Origin: JAHEJE01 sp965216335
GTDB taxonomy: Bacteria; Pseudomonadota; Alphaproteobacteria; Rhizobiales; Aestuariivirgaceae
Reading direction: 5' to 3'
Length of the DNA: 64,000 bases
NCBI GenBank assembly: GCA_965216335.1
Contig: OZ244154.1
Coordinates: forward strand, 1,116,001 to 1,180,000
A program made the position numbers and the translations under genes. Below the pieces are notes generated by a model. It made no database searches and was not told the origin of the DNA. It saw only the letters and a program-made list of their open reading frames with translations. Each line of letters opens with the position of its first letter. The first letter of the stretch is position 1. Below, piece after piece: positions 8,613 to 17,506 of the stretch.

Positions 8613-9746
8613 TCACGCAGTCGGTTCGAGCGAAGCCGCCTGTGATGATTCGCTTCTTGTTGGTTGATCAGCGGGGCCGACCGATGAGTTGAGATGCACT
8701 GGCTGGCCGGAGCCGGCCGACTGCAGAATCGCCTCGGCTACGCACAGCGATTTCACGCCCTCGGCCCCAGAAACTAACGGTTGTTGCTCGCCCGCGATGA
8801 CATCTCGAAAATGTTTGAGCTGGGCGACTAGTGAATTATCGCTGTTGCTAGGGAAGGATGTCGCCTGGATCGGGCTCATCCAGTGCCCCTCAGGGCCATG
8901 GCTCCACAGTCGGTTGTCCGGTATCGACAACGAACCTCTCGTTCCGCCGATGACATAACAACTTTGCCCTGTCGCCGCATAAGCATTGTTCTCACTTGCT
9001 GTCAGTTCCCAGCTCCACGGCGAAGCAATCGTGTCCGAGATGTTCAGTGTGCCCAGCGCCCCTGAAGCAAACTGCAACACAGCCACAGCCGAATCTTCAA
9101 GAACACGCGAACGCACACTGTTGGATGCGATGGCCTGAACGCTGTCGATCTCGCCGCACAAGTGTCGCAAGAGATCAATGTCGTGAATTGCGTTGACGAG
9201 TACCGGCCCCGCGCCCTTCTTTTTTCTCCACAGAGCGTCAAAGTAATCCGCCGGCTTTGACAACCAGCAGGTTGCGTGCACCGACACGATACGTCCAACG
9301 CCATCTCCCTCCAAAATTGCCTTGGCTTTGCGAATGACCGGATTGTGGCGCCGATGATGACCAACAAGGATCGGCACTTGTGCTTTGTTACCGGCATCAA
9401 CCAAGCAAGCTGCCTCATCGCTGTTGAAAGCAATCGGCTTTTCAATCAGCATTGGGCATCTCGCTTTGATGCACGTCAGGCCGTTCTCGACATGCACCTG
9501 GTTTGGTGTTGCAACGATAACACCATCGGGGCAATTGCTAGCGAATAGATCGTCCAGACTGCCATACCAATCGATTCCGTGCGTCGCTGCGAATTCTCTC
9601 GAAGCCGGCAATGGATCGACAATTGCGGAGACCTCCATGCCTTCGACGTAGCGGGTTGCCTTTACGTGCCGCTTCCCTATCAAGCCGACACCAGCCACAG
9701 CGATACGGAGCGCGCGCGACATTTCCTCACTGGAGTCTAATTTCAT
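8613..9746 (-). CDS. Gfo/Idh/MocA family oxidoreductase
   Basis: This 377-residue dehydrogenase has a Rossmann domain (IAVAGVGLIGKRHVKATRYV, residues 15-34) and the family EKP motif in MLIEKPIAFNSDEA. The catalytic-domain segment GAGPVLVNAIHDIDLLRHLCG has HDID, typical of the active-site Asp/His pair in inositol and scyllo-inositol dehydrogenases. The ATG at 9746 has GAAGG six bases upstream. A second in-frame ATG at 9722 would also work. The gene heads the leftward cluster, diverges from the GntR gene, and is separated from dctP by a 187-bp AT-rich promoter region, so it may be its own transcript. A Ser/Pro/Gln-rich tail of about 25 residues is probably disordered. Confidence 0.9.
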   Translation of the reverse strand: MKLDSSEEMSRALRIAVAGVGLIGKRHVKATRYVEGMEVSAIVDPLPASREFAATHGIDWYGSLDDLFASNCPDGVIVATPNQVHVENGLTCIKARCPMLIEKPIAFNSDEAACLVDAGNKAQVPILVGHHRRHNPVIRKAKAILEGDGVGRIVSVHATCWLSKPADYFDALWRKKKGAGPVLVNAIHDIDLLRHLCGEIDSVQAIASNSVRSRVLEDSAVAVLQFASGALGTLNISDTIASPWSWELTASENNAYAATGQSCYVIGGTRGSLSIPDNRLWSHGPEGHWMSPIQATSFPSNSDNSLVAQLKHFRDVIAGEQQPLVSGAEGVKSLCVAEAILQSAGSGQPVHLNSSVGPADQPTRSESSQAASLEPTA

Positions 9747-9804
9747 AACTGACCTTCAAACCTGCGCTGCCGACGCATGGCAGCATCATTTGAACACGCA
9801 ATCG

Positions 9805-9841
9805 ATATCATAAGAGATTTTGATATTCATCTTATATTTGC
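9805..9841. promoter_or_regulatory. Candidate GntR operator in the divergent promoter region
   Basis: The 149-bp gap between two divergent genes is AT-rich. It contains an inverted repeat ATATCA (9805-9810) and TGATAT (9821-9826) with a ten-base spacer, followed by ATCTTATATTTGC (9829-9841), which recurs upstream of dctP. GntR/FCD regulators bind short palindromes and usually repress their own divergent promoter. The assignment rests on position and symmetry alone. Confidence 0.4.
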
Positions 9842-9910
9842 AAAAATGCAAAATTTCAATCACCATGCTCATATGGCTGACATTTTGAGAAATATTTGGT
9901 ATTTGAAGAT

Positions 9911-10576
9911 ATGAAACAGATGGCCATTGCATCGACTGTGGGCCTCAACACCTATGAGGCCATCCGCCACGACATCATTTTCGGCAAACTGACTCCTGGA
10001 GCCAAGCTGAAGCTTGACGTTATGAAGGCATCATACCAGGCAAGCGTCCCAACGCTGCGTGAGACCCTAAACCGGCTGGCCAGCGAGGGGTTTGTCGTTG
10101 CCGAGGAGCAGCGAGGTTTCTTTGTCGCACCAATTTCCAAGGCCGATCTCAAGGAGATAGCAGATCTTCGCATTCTTCTGGAATGCACGGCGCTGGAGAT
10201 GTCGATCGGCCTCGGCGACACGGAGTGGGAAGGCAATGTGGCGGCCGCCTATCACAAGCTGCACCGCATGGAAGACAAGATCATCTCCGGCGACCATTCT
10301 CAGATTGAGCTGTGGAAGCGTTATGACTGGGAGTTTCACCAGTCCTTGATCCTTGCCTGCGGTTCGCTAAATCTGTTGCGATTGCACGCGGTGATTTTCG
10401 ACAAGTATCTCCGGTACCAAGTGCAGGTCCTGACGTTCCGCGGTGCACCCGCCGCGCGCGAGCACAAGCAACTTTTTGATGCCGCCCTCGACCGCAACAA
10501 GGATCGCGCGGTAACAGTTTTGCGCAAGCACATAGAGAACGGACTCAAACACGCATTGACTGCGGACATAGATTAG
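9911..10576 (+). CDS. GntR family transcriptional regulator with FCD domain
   Basis: This protein has about 221 residues. An N-terminal winged helix carries the GntR signature (YEAIRHDIIFGKLTPGAKLKLDVM, then PTLRETLNRLASEGFVVAEEQRGFFVAPIS). The all-helical FCD effector domain follows, with DLRILLECTALEMS and the metal-ligand region WEFHQSLILACGS. Regulators of this class sense organic or sugar acids and usually repress nearby catabolic genes. It is divergent from the Gfo/Idh/MocA gene, so the adjacent TRAP and oxidoreductase genes are the likely regulon. The start is uncertain: the frame opens with TTG at 9896, and ATG codons lie at 9911 and 9920. Confidence 0.9.
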   Translation: MKQMAIASTVGLNTYEAIRHDIIFGKLTPGAKLKLDVMKASYQASVPTLRETLNRLASEGFVVAEEQRGFFVAPISKADLKEIADLRILLECTALEMSIGLGDTEWEGNVAAAYHKLHRMEDKIISGDHSQIELWKRYDWEFHQSLILACGSLNLLRLHAVIFDKYLRYQVQVLTFRGAPAAREHKQLFDAALDRNKDRAVTVLRKHIENGLKHALTADID

Positions 10577-10843
10577 CGTGTTCTTCGAGGAACGGTCGTC
10601 CGGTTCAGCAATCGGCCCGGCTATTTCATAATGGTTCGAGTGCCTTTCACCCCTCGACCACGACCACTGATGCGAGCACTTTTGAGAACCTTCCGGCACC
10701 GCGCACGGGTAATTGATCGAACTGATGGCCGGGAGAACCCATCTAGGCTAGTCAAGCACGGTTCTGACTTCTGATTTGGGTCACCATTTCCATTCTGGGC
10801 AATGGTAGCATTAGAGAATGAAGCTGCCATCCATCGGGCACAT
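10577..10843. other. Intergenic region with no recognised gene
   Basis: These 267 bases lie between the GntR gene and the left end of the IS3-type remnant. Short frames on the minus strand here have no family resemblance or ribosome site. No hairpin with a T-run was seen. Confidence 0.5.
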
Positions 10844-10909
10844 TGAAGTGGTCCTAGAAATCCGGACAGCGAGTTAAGGTGTATCCCGAACCTTTTGGAG
10901 GGATACGAG

Positions 10910-11210
10910 ATGGCGAAGCGCCGGAAGTTTACGGACCAGTTTAAGGCTAAGGTGGCGTTGGAAGCGCTGCGAGGCGACAGGACGATTCAGGAGATCGCGG
11001 CTCGGCACCAGGTGCACCCGAACCAGGTGAGCGCGTGGAAACGCCAGGCTGTCGAGGGCATGGCCGAGGTGTTTGCCCGTGGCGGCAAGCCCGATGGTCC
11101 GACCGAGGCGGAAGTCAAAGAGCTTCATGCCAAGGCTTGTACTCTGGCTTGACCAGGGTATCGGGAGGCTGGCGGTCGAGAACGATTTTTTGTCTCAAGG
11201 GCTCAAGTGA
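10910..11210 (+). pseudogene. IS3-family transposase orfA, broken by a 25-bp insertion
   Basis: Starting at ATG 10910 after GGAGGGATACGAG, the product reads MAKRRKFTDQFKAKVALEAL and then an IS3/IS911 helix-turn-helix (IQEIAARHQVHPNQVSAWKRQ). At codons for LHAK the frame is thrown off by 25 extra bases (about 11135-11159) and stops at 11152. Removing them restores the usual IGRLAVENDFLSQGLK ending, whose TGA is at 11208-11210. A 25-nt insertion is not a normal programmed frameshift signal, so this is decay. Confidence 0.8.
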
Positions 11211-11292
11211 TGAGCCCGGCAAAGAAGAAATCCATGATCCGCCGCGATCATCGCGATCTGAGCATCAGCCAGCAATGCAAGTTGGTGAGGTT
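11210..11292 (+). pseudogene. IS3-family transposase orfB, 5' fragment only
   Basis: The ATG at 11210 overlaps the ancestral orfA stop by one base. The first residues, MSPAKKKSMIRRDHRDLS and then ISQQCKLVRL, match the usual start of IS3-group OrfB. After that the similarity ends and the frame continues without a stop for twelve codons into the ATG of the trpB-like gene at 11330. An in-frame fusion of 40 residues onto that enzyme is therefore possible if this start is used. Confidence 0.75.
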
Positions 11293-11329
11293 ATGCCCCA
11301 TGCCCCGACGAAATTTGAAAGGCGCAAAG

Positions 11330-12535
<1,206 letters not shown>

Positions 12536-12565
12536 GCCCCTGACCGGCCGGAAAAGTTGGACAAC

Positions 12566-12712
12566 ATTCCCTCCCCCAGAAAGGGGGAGGGTTAGGGTGG
12601 GGGTTGATGGCGGTGCAACACATTGCCCCCATTGTGTTCTTTTACCGCCATCAACCCCCATCCCGACCTTCCCCCTTTCTGGGGGAAGGAGTGATCATCG
12701 CTGAACCGGACA
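12566..12712 (+). repeat. REP-targeting MITE family, partial copy A
   Basis: The stretch shows the palindromic core of the 260-bp element found complete at 36291 and 39988. It has a C-rich/G-rich hairpin with CCAGAAAGG at its tip, then GGTTGATGGCGGTGCAA and the opposing TACCGCCATCAACCCCC, and a second hairpin TTCCCCC...GGGGGAA. The right end ATCATCGCTGAACCGGACA resembles the element's terminus, but the left roughly 90 bp with the other terminal repeat are missing. It lies between trpB and the GFA gene. Confidence 0.75.
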
Positions 12713-12772
12713 AGCCCGGCAAAGCCGAAGATGACTGCTCGCCACATGTCAACCGTCAGGCCGCTGGAACAA

Positions 12773-13225
12773 TTACTCCGTGGCCGGCCCGTATTGCATC
12801 GGCACACTGCCCGCCACGAAGCCGGCGTGCCTGGGAAGGTCGTCGGCGGCATCGAACCAGGTGATGCGCTCCGGGTAGAAGGAATGTCCGTCCGGCTTGA
12901 GCGTCTCGGGGTCGTCGAAGGTGCTGATGTGGACAGCGCAGACCGCGCCTTCAGCCCCCAGGACGGTTTCCCAGGTCAGCGACGTGCCGCAGTTGCCGCA
13001 AAACGCCCGCTCGACGCCGGCGGCGGAAGCATAAGGCTTGCGGGGCTCGCCGCTGAAACGCACCTGGCCGGCCTCGAACACCGCCAGCGTCGCCATCGGC
13101 GCACCGGTGTGATGACGGCAACTATGGCAATGGCAGTGCAACACCCGGCTCGGCCCGCCGGCCGTCTCATAACGCACCGCCCCGCACATGCATCCGCCAG
13201 TGTGTTTTGCAGCTGCGTCTGTCAT
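12773..13225 (-). CDS. GFA family (glutathione-dependent formaldehyde-activating enzyme-like) protein
   Basis: This small protein of 150 residues has the GFA/Mss4-like zinc fold. The cysteine ligands are seen in GGCMCGAVRYE, LHCHCHSCRHHTGAP and FCGNCGTSL. Family members bind Zn2+; activity is rarely known, and S-hydroxymethylglutathione formation has been claimed for the prototype only. A strong GGAG ribosome site overlaps the stop of the preceding ttcA gene (TAAGGAG), so the two are translationally coupled. Function beyond a Zn-binding fold should be treated as open. Confidence 0.88.
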   Translation of the reverse strand: MTDAAAKHTGGCMCGAVRYETAGGPSRVLHCHCHSCRHHTGAPMATLAVFEAGQVRFSGEPRKPYASAAGVERAFCGNCGTSLTWETVLGAEGAVCAVHISTFDDPETLKPDGHSFYPERITWFDAADDLPRHAGFVAGSVPMQYGPATE

Positions 13226-13236
13226 TCAAGGTCTCC

Positions 13237-14088
13237 TTACGTTTTCCCTCTCGGCAACCCGGCAAAATCGAACAGTTCCCGGTCAAGCAGATGGCTGGGC
13301 CGCACGTTGGCGAGCGCGCGGATCATGGTGTCCTTGCGGCCGGGCATGCGGGTTTCCAGGTCGGCGAGCATCTGTTTCATCAGATTGCGCTGCAAGCCGT
13401 CCTGCGAGCCGCACAGGTCGCATGGGATGATCGGGAACTCCATGTCGCGGGCGAAGCGTTCGAGATCGGCCTCGGCGCAGAACACCATCGGGCGCAGCAC
13501 CTGAATGTCGCCCTCGTCGTTGAGCAGCTTCGGCGGCATCGCTTCCAGCCGGCCGCCATGCAGCAGGTTGAGGAAGAAGGTCTCCAGCACGTCTTCGCGG
13601 TGATGGCCGAGCACCAGCGCCGAACAGCCCTCCTCGCGCGCGATGCGGTAGAGATGGCCGCGCCTGAGCCGCGAACACAGCGAACAGTATGTCGCGCCCT
13701 CCGGCACTTTTTCGGTCACGATCGAATAGGTATCGCGCGTCTCAATGCGATGCGGGATGCCGTGCGCGTCCAGGAAATCCGGCAGGATATGCTTGGGGAA
13801 TCCCGGCTGGCCCTGATCGAGATTGCACGCCAGGAGGTCGACCGGCAGAAGGCCGCGCCACTTGAGGTCGAGCAGGATGGCGAGCAGACCATACGAATCC
13901 TTGCCCCCCGACAGGCCGACCAGCCAGCGCACGGGCACGTTGCCGGCGGGCACCATGGCGTAGGCCTCCAAGGCCTCGCGCACCTGCCGCACCAGCCGCT
14001 TGCGCAGCTTCTTGAACGCTACGCTCGCCGGCGCATCGCGGTAGAGCGACAGACCGTCGTCCGATTGCTCAAGGGCGGCGGCCGGCAT
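13237..14088 (-). CDS. ttcA: TtcA-like tRNA 2-thiolation PP-loop ATPase
   Basis: This 283-residue protein has the PP-loop SGGKDSYG near residue 62, which activates the target base with ATP. It also has two CxxC motifs, CSLC (about residue 123) and CDLCG (about 214), that in TtcA hold a [4Fe-4S] cluster. TtcA makes 2-thiocytidine at position 32 of some tRNAs. The motif VLGHHREDVLETFFLNLLHGGRLEAMPP is diagnostic. It starts at ATG 14088, three bases after the stop of the cystathionine lyase gene on the same strand, and is followed by the GFA gene. Confidence 0.88.
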   Translation of the reverse strand: MPAAALEQSDDGLSLYRDAPASVAFKKLRKRLVRQVREALEAYAMVPAGNVPVRWLVGLSGGKDSYGLLAILLDLKWRGLLPVDLLACNLDQGQPGFPKHILPDFLDAHGIPHRIETRDTYSIVTEKVPEGATYCSLCSRLRRGHLYRIAREEGCSALVLGHHREDVLETFFLNLLHGGRLEAMPPKLLNDEGDIQVLRPMVFCAEADLERFARDMEFPIIPCDLCGSQDGLQRNLMKQMLADLETRMPGRKDTMIRALANVRPSHLLDRELFDFAGLPRGKT

Positions 14089-14091
14089 CGC

Positions 14092-15258
14092 CTAGTCCAG
14101 TGCCCGCGCCAGGTCGGCGATCAGGTCGTCGCCGTCCTCGATGCCAACCGACAGGCGCACCAGGCCGTCGTCGATACCGATCTCGGCGCGGACCTCCGGC
14201 GGGATCGAGGCATGGGTCATGATCGCCGGATGCTCGATCAGACTCTCAACGCCGCCGAGCGATTCCGCCAGGGCGAACAGTTCGGTGCGTTCCAGAAACC
14301 GTTTGGCCGGCACAAGGCCGCCCTCGATGATCGCCGTCACCATGCCGCCGAACCCGTGCATCTGCTTTTTTGCCTGGGCATGGCCGGGATCGCCCGGCAG
14401 GCCGGGATAATGCACGCGGACGATCTTCGGGTGCGCATCGAGCCACTGGGCAATCTTCATGGCGTTCTCGCAATGCCGCTCCATGCGCACCGGCAAGGTT
14501 TTGAGCGAGCGCAGCACCAGGAAGGAATCGAAAGGCCCCATGACCCCGCCGACCGCGTTCTGCAGGTAGAGGATGCGGTCGGACAGGTCCTTGTGCGGCG
14601 TATCGCCGGAGACGACGGCAATGCCGCCGACCACATCGCTGTGGCCGTTGAGGTATTTGGTGGCGGAATGGAACACGATGTCGATGCCATGATCGAGCGG
14701 CCGCTGCACGTAGGACGAACAGAAGGTATTGTCGCACACGGTGATCAGCCCGTGCTTGCGGCCAATGTCGGCGATGGCCTTGAGGTCGGTGATCTTGAGC
14801 AGCGGATTGGTCGGGGTTTCGACCCACAGCATCCTGGTGTCCGGCGTGATCGCCGCTTCCACCCTGGCCGGGTCGGAGAAGTCGACGAACGACACCGAAT
14901 GCCCGGCGGTGCGCTTGCGCACGTTCTCGATCAGCCGGTAGGTGCCGCCGTACAGATCGTCGCCGGCAACGATGTGCGAGCCGGCATCGAGCAGTTCCAG
15001 GATCGTCGCCTCGGCCGCCAGCCCCGAGGCAAAGGCAAAGCCGCGCGCCCCGTTCTCCAGATCCGCCATGCAGTCTTCCAGCGCCTGGCGCGTCGGGTTG
15101 GCCGAGCGAGAGTACTCATAGCCTTTGTGCTGACCGGGGCTCTCCTGCACATAGGTGCTGGTCGCATAGATCGGCGTCATGATCGCCCCGGTGGTCGGAT
15201 CCGGCCGCTGCCCGGCGTGGATGGCCCGCGTCGCAAAGCCCTGACGGTTCTTTTTCAT
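14092..15258 (-). CDS. Cystathionine gamma-lyase/gamma-synthase-like PLP enzyme
   Basis: This Cys/Met-metabolism PLP enzyme has 388 residues. The Schiff-base lysine is in HSATKYLNGHSDVVGG. The cofactor-binding YEYSRSANPTRQALE and VETPTNPLLKITD are also present. The ending SVGIEDGDDLIADL is typical of cystathionine gamma-synthase/lyase. Sequence alone does not separate lyase from synthase. The neighbouring cystathionine beta-synthase gene makes the lyase (reverse transsulfuration, homocysteine to cysteine) the better reading. A REP-like pair fills the 208-bp gap to that gene. Confidence 0.9.
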   Translation of the reverse strand: MKKNRQGFATRAIHAGQRPDPTTGAIMTPIYATSTYVQESPGQHKGYEYSRSANPTRQALEDCMADLENGARGFAFASGLAAEATILELLDAGSHIVAGDDLYGGTYRLIENVRKRTAGHSVSFVDFSDPARVEAAITPDTRMLWVETPTNPLLKITDLKAIADIGRKHGLITVCDNTFCSSYVQRPLDHGIDIVFHSATKYLNGHSDVVGGIAVVSGDTPHKDLSDRILYLQNAVGGVMGPFDSFLVLRSLKTLPVRMERHCENAMKIAQWLDAHPKIVRVHYPGLPGDPGHAQAKKQMHGFGGMVTAIIEGGLVPAKRFLERTELFALAESLGGVESLIEHPAIMTHASIPPEVRAEIGIDDGLVRLSVGIEDGDDLIADLARALD

Positions 15259-15314
15259 TGATGTCTAATCCAGTTTGTTCCTGATGGCGTTGCCGCAGTT
15301 CCGCCCCGATTATC

Positions 15315-15427
15315 ATCACCCGGGTCGACCGGGTGATCCAGTAACCATTGCCGTCTGCGGCCATGGCAACCTCGAGCCACAGCACAGACCGTTATGGCTA
15401 CTGGATTGCCCGATCAAGTCGGGCAAT
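15315..15427. repeat. Two REP-like palindromes between cbs and the cystathionine lyase gene
   Basis: There are two separate palindromes: ATCACCCGG-gtcga-CCGGGTGAT at 15315-15337 and ATTGCCCGA-tcaag-TCGGGCAAT at 15405-15427. Each is bounded by CCAG or CTGG on one side, as in the REP-like units elsewhere in the window (ATCCAG / GTCAT borders). They may protect or terminate mRNA between the two genes. Confidence 0.6.
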
Positions 15428-15466
15428 GACAAGTCAAAAGAGTCTGCCACAGGAAAACGTCCATGC

Positions 15467-16855
15467 TCACCCGCCATGCAGCCGGAGGTGGTTGAGGACG
15501 TCGATCTTGGTGATCAGGCCGTGGAAGCCCTGGTCGCTGACGACCGGCACCACCATGCCCTTGGTCAAGAGCAGCAGGACCCTGTCGAGCCCGTCGTCGG
15601 GGCCGACGGTACGCAGGTCGCGGGCCATGATGTCGCCGGTGACACCGTCGAAGCACTTGCACTGGTAGACGTGCAGCAGCAGGTCTTCCTCGTCTAGGAT
15701 ACCAACCAGTCTCTGGTCTTCGTCGAGCACCGGCATTTGCGAGATGTCGTACAGCTTCATCTGGCGGTAGGCCTGCTCCAACGTGGTCGACGGTTTCAAA
15801 GTCACCGTCTGGCGCTCGCCATGCTTGCGAGCGATCAGGTCGCGCAAGTCGCCGCGTTGACTCGGTTCGATAAAACCGTTGTCCAACATCCAGAAATCGT
15901 TGAACATTTTCGACAGGTACTTGTTGCCGCTGTCGCACACGAAAGTAACGACGGTCTTCGGTTCGGCCTGTGCCCGCGCCCAGCGCAGCGCGGCGGCGAT
16001 CAGCGTGCCGGACGATGAGCCGGCCAGAATGCCTTCCTTTTCCAGCAATTCCCGTGCGGTATGAAACGCCTCGCCATCGCTCACCGTACAAGCGGTCCTG
16101 GTGCGTGAGAGGTCACACACGTCCGGCAGGAAATCCTCGCCGATCCCCTCGACCATCCACGAGCCGACATCCTCGGAAATCTCGCCGGTCTCGATATAAT
16201 GCGCCAGGATCGAGCCTTCCGGGTCGGCCAGCACCATTTCGGTGTCCGGCGAGGCCGCAGCGAAACAACGCGACAGGCCGGTGATCGTGCCGCCGGAGCC
16301 GACGCCGCACACCATCGCATCAAGCGTGCAGCCGGCGGCTGCCACCTGGGCCAGGATCTCCGGGCCCGTTGTCTCCTCATGGGCCTGCGGATTGGCCGGA
16401 TTGCCGAACTGGTTGACGTAGAACCAGCCGTTTTCGTTCGCCAGCCGCTCGGCAATGTCCTGATAGTACTCGGGATGCCCCTTGCCGACGTCGGACCGCG
16501 TGGTGCGCACATCCGCCCCCATGGCGCGCAGATGGAAGATCTTCTCCTGGGCCATCTTGTCGGGCACCACGATGACCAGCTTGTAGCCCTTCTGCGCCGC
16601 CACCAGCGCCAGCCCCAGCCCGGTGTTGCCGGCGGTTGCCTCGATCAGGGTGCCGCCGGGCGCGATCTTGCCGTCGGCCTCGGCCGCGGCAATCATCGAC
16701 AGGCCGATACGGTCCTTGATCGACCCGCCGGGGTTCTGGTTCTCCAGCTTCAGGAACAGCCGGCACGGCCCCGTATCGAGCCGGGTCACCTCGTGCATCG
16801 GCGTGTTGCCGATGGCATCGAGGACCGAATGGAAGACTTGAGAGGCGTCGGTCAT
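15467..16855 (-). CDS. Cystathionine beta-synthase with C-terminal CBS domains
   Basis: The protein has 462 residues. The N-terminal 320 or so form the PLP fold-type II catalytic domain: FLKLENQNPGGSIKDRIG with the Schiff-base lysine, and EATAGNTGLGLALVA for phosphate binding. Two CBS domains follow (about residues 340-460, for example YDISQMPVLDEDQRLVGILDEEDLL and VVPVVSDQGFHGLITKIDVLN), as in eukaryotic-type CBS. The domain pair may bind an adenosyl ligand. With the next gene it forms a reverse transsulfuration pair. O-acetylserine sulfhydrylase activity is the main alternative. Confidence 0.9.
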   Translation of the reverse strand: MTDASQVFHSVLDAIGNTPMHEVTRLDTGPCRLFLKLENQNPGGSIKDRIGLSMIAAAEADGKIAPGGTLIEATAGNTGLGLALVAAQKGYKLVIVVPDKMAQEKIFHLRAMGADVRTTRSDVGKGHPEYYQDIAERLANENGWFYVNQFGNPANPQAHEETTGPEILAQVAAAGCTLDAMVCGVGSGGTITGLSRCFAAASPDTEMVLADPEGSILAHYIETGEISEDVGSWMVEGIGEDFLPDVCDLSRTRTACTVSDGEAFHTARELLEKEGILAGSSSGTLIAAALRWARAQAEPKTVVTFVCDSGNKYLSKMFNDFWMLDNGFIEPSQRGDLRDLIARKHGERQTVTLKPSTTLEQAYRQMKLYDISQMPVLDEDQRLVGILDEEDLLLHVYQCKCFDGVTGDIMARDLRTVGPDDGLDRVLLLLTKGMVVPVVSDQGFHGLITKIDVLNHLRLHGG

Positions 16856-16867
16856 GGCATTATCTCA

Positions 16868-17392
16868 TCACGGGCGCGGCGCAATTCTTTCATAGGTTAC
16901 GATGGAGAAATCGGCATTGTCTTCCGGCCCGGCCTCGAAATCCTCGCGCGCCACTTCTTTCCAGCGCTTCATGTTAAGTTCGGGAAACACCGTGTCGCCC
17001 TCCATCTCCATGTCCACTTCGGTCAGATAGATGCGCTGTGCCATCCCCAACGTCTGCTCATAGATCTGCCCGCCGCCGGCAATGATGATCTGGTCGACCT
17101 TGCGGTTGACGGCAAAACGCTGCGCCAGCGCCAGGCCCTCCTCGATCGAATTCACCGTGTGGACGCGCGGGTCGTCCACCACCTCGCCACGGGTCACGAC
17201 GATGTTGTCCCGGTCGGGCAGCGGACGGCCGATCGCCTCATAGGTCTTGCGGCCCATGACGACCGGATGGCCCTTGGTCAGTTCCTTGAATTTCTTCAGT
17301 TCCGTCGGCAGGTACCACGGCAACCGGTTCTGCACCCCGATCACCCGGTTGCGCGCCATCGCGACCACGTGCGTGATTTTCGCTTCAGACAT
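16868..17392 (-). CDS. folA: Dihydrofolate reductase
   Basis: This protein has about 174 residues. VVAMARNRVIGVQNRLPWYLPTELKKFKELTKGHPVVMGRKTYEAIGRPLPDR-type sequence carries the W/P-rich substrate loop and the NADPH-binding GRKT. IIAGGGQIYEQTL is the conserved GG motif. It regenerates tetrahydrofolate, which the neighbouring thymidylate synthase consumes. Possible starts are ATG 17392 and 17398. The open frame to 17446 is not needed and lacks family similarity. The two genes lie head to tail with thyA upstream, as in many bacteria. Confidence 0.94.
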   Translation of the reverse strand: MSEAKITHVVAMARNRVIGVQNRLPWYLPTELKKFKELTKGHPVVMGRKTYEAIGRPLPDRDNIVVTRGEVVDDPRVHTVNSIEEGLALAQRFAVNRKVDQIIIAGGGQIYEQTLGMAQRIYLTEVDMEMEGDTVFPELNMKRWKEVAREDFEAGPEDNADFSIVTYERIAPRP

Positions 17393-17506
17393 CCACATCA
17401 GCCATCGGCGATGGCTCCCTCTCCATACACTCCGCTCCAATTGCACTATATAGCCCTGAACACCCGCCAGCCATCCAAAAGCGCCGACAATCCAAGGTCA
17501 AACAGC

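Larger units (their letters stand above)
10844..11292 (+). mobile_element. Truncated IS3-family insertion sequence (left end, orfA, start of orfB)
   Basis: The element begins with a TGAAGTGGTCCTAGAAATCC sequence of the kind found at IS3-group termini. It contains orfA with a helix-turn-helix and only the first 28 codons or so of orfB. Recognisable IS sequence ends about 11292, where trpB leader sequence begins. The right end and the rest of orfB, including the DDE domain, are gone, so the element is dead. It now forms the 5' flank of the trpB-like gene. Confidence 0.8.

Noticed and set aside
13207..15261. 684-codon open frame on the plus strand
   Set aside because: It lies antisense to ttcA and the cystathionine lyase gene, has no family resemblance and is a by-product of high-GC codon use.
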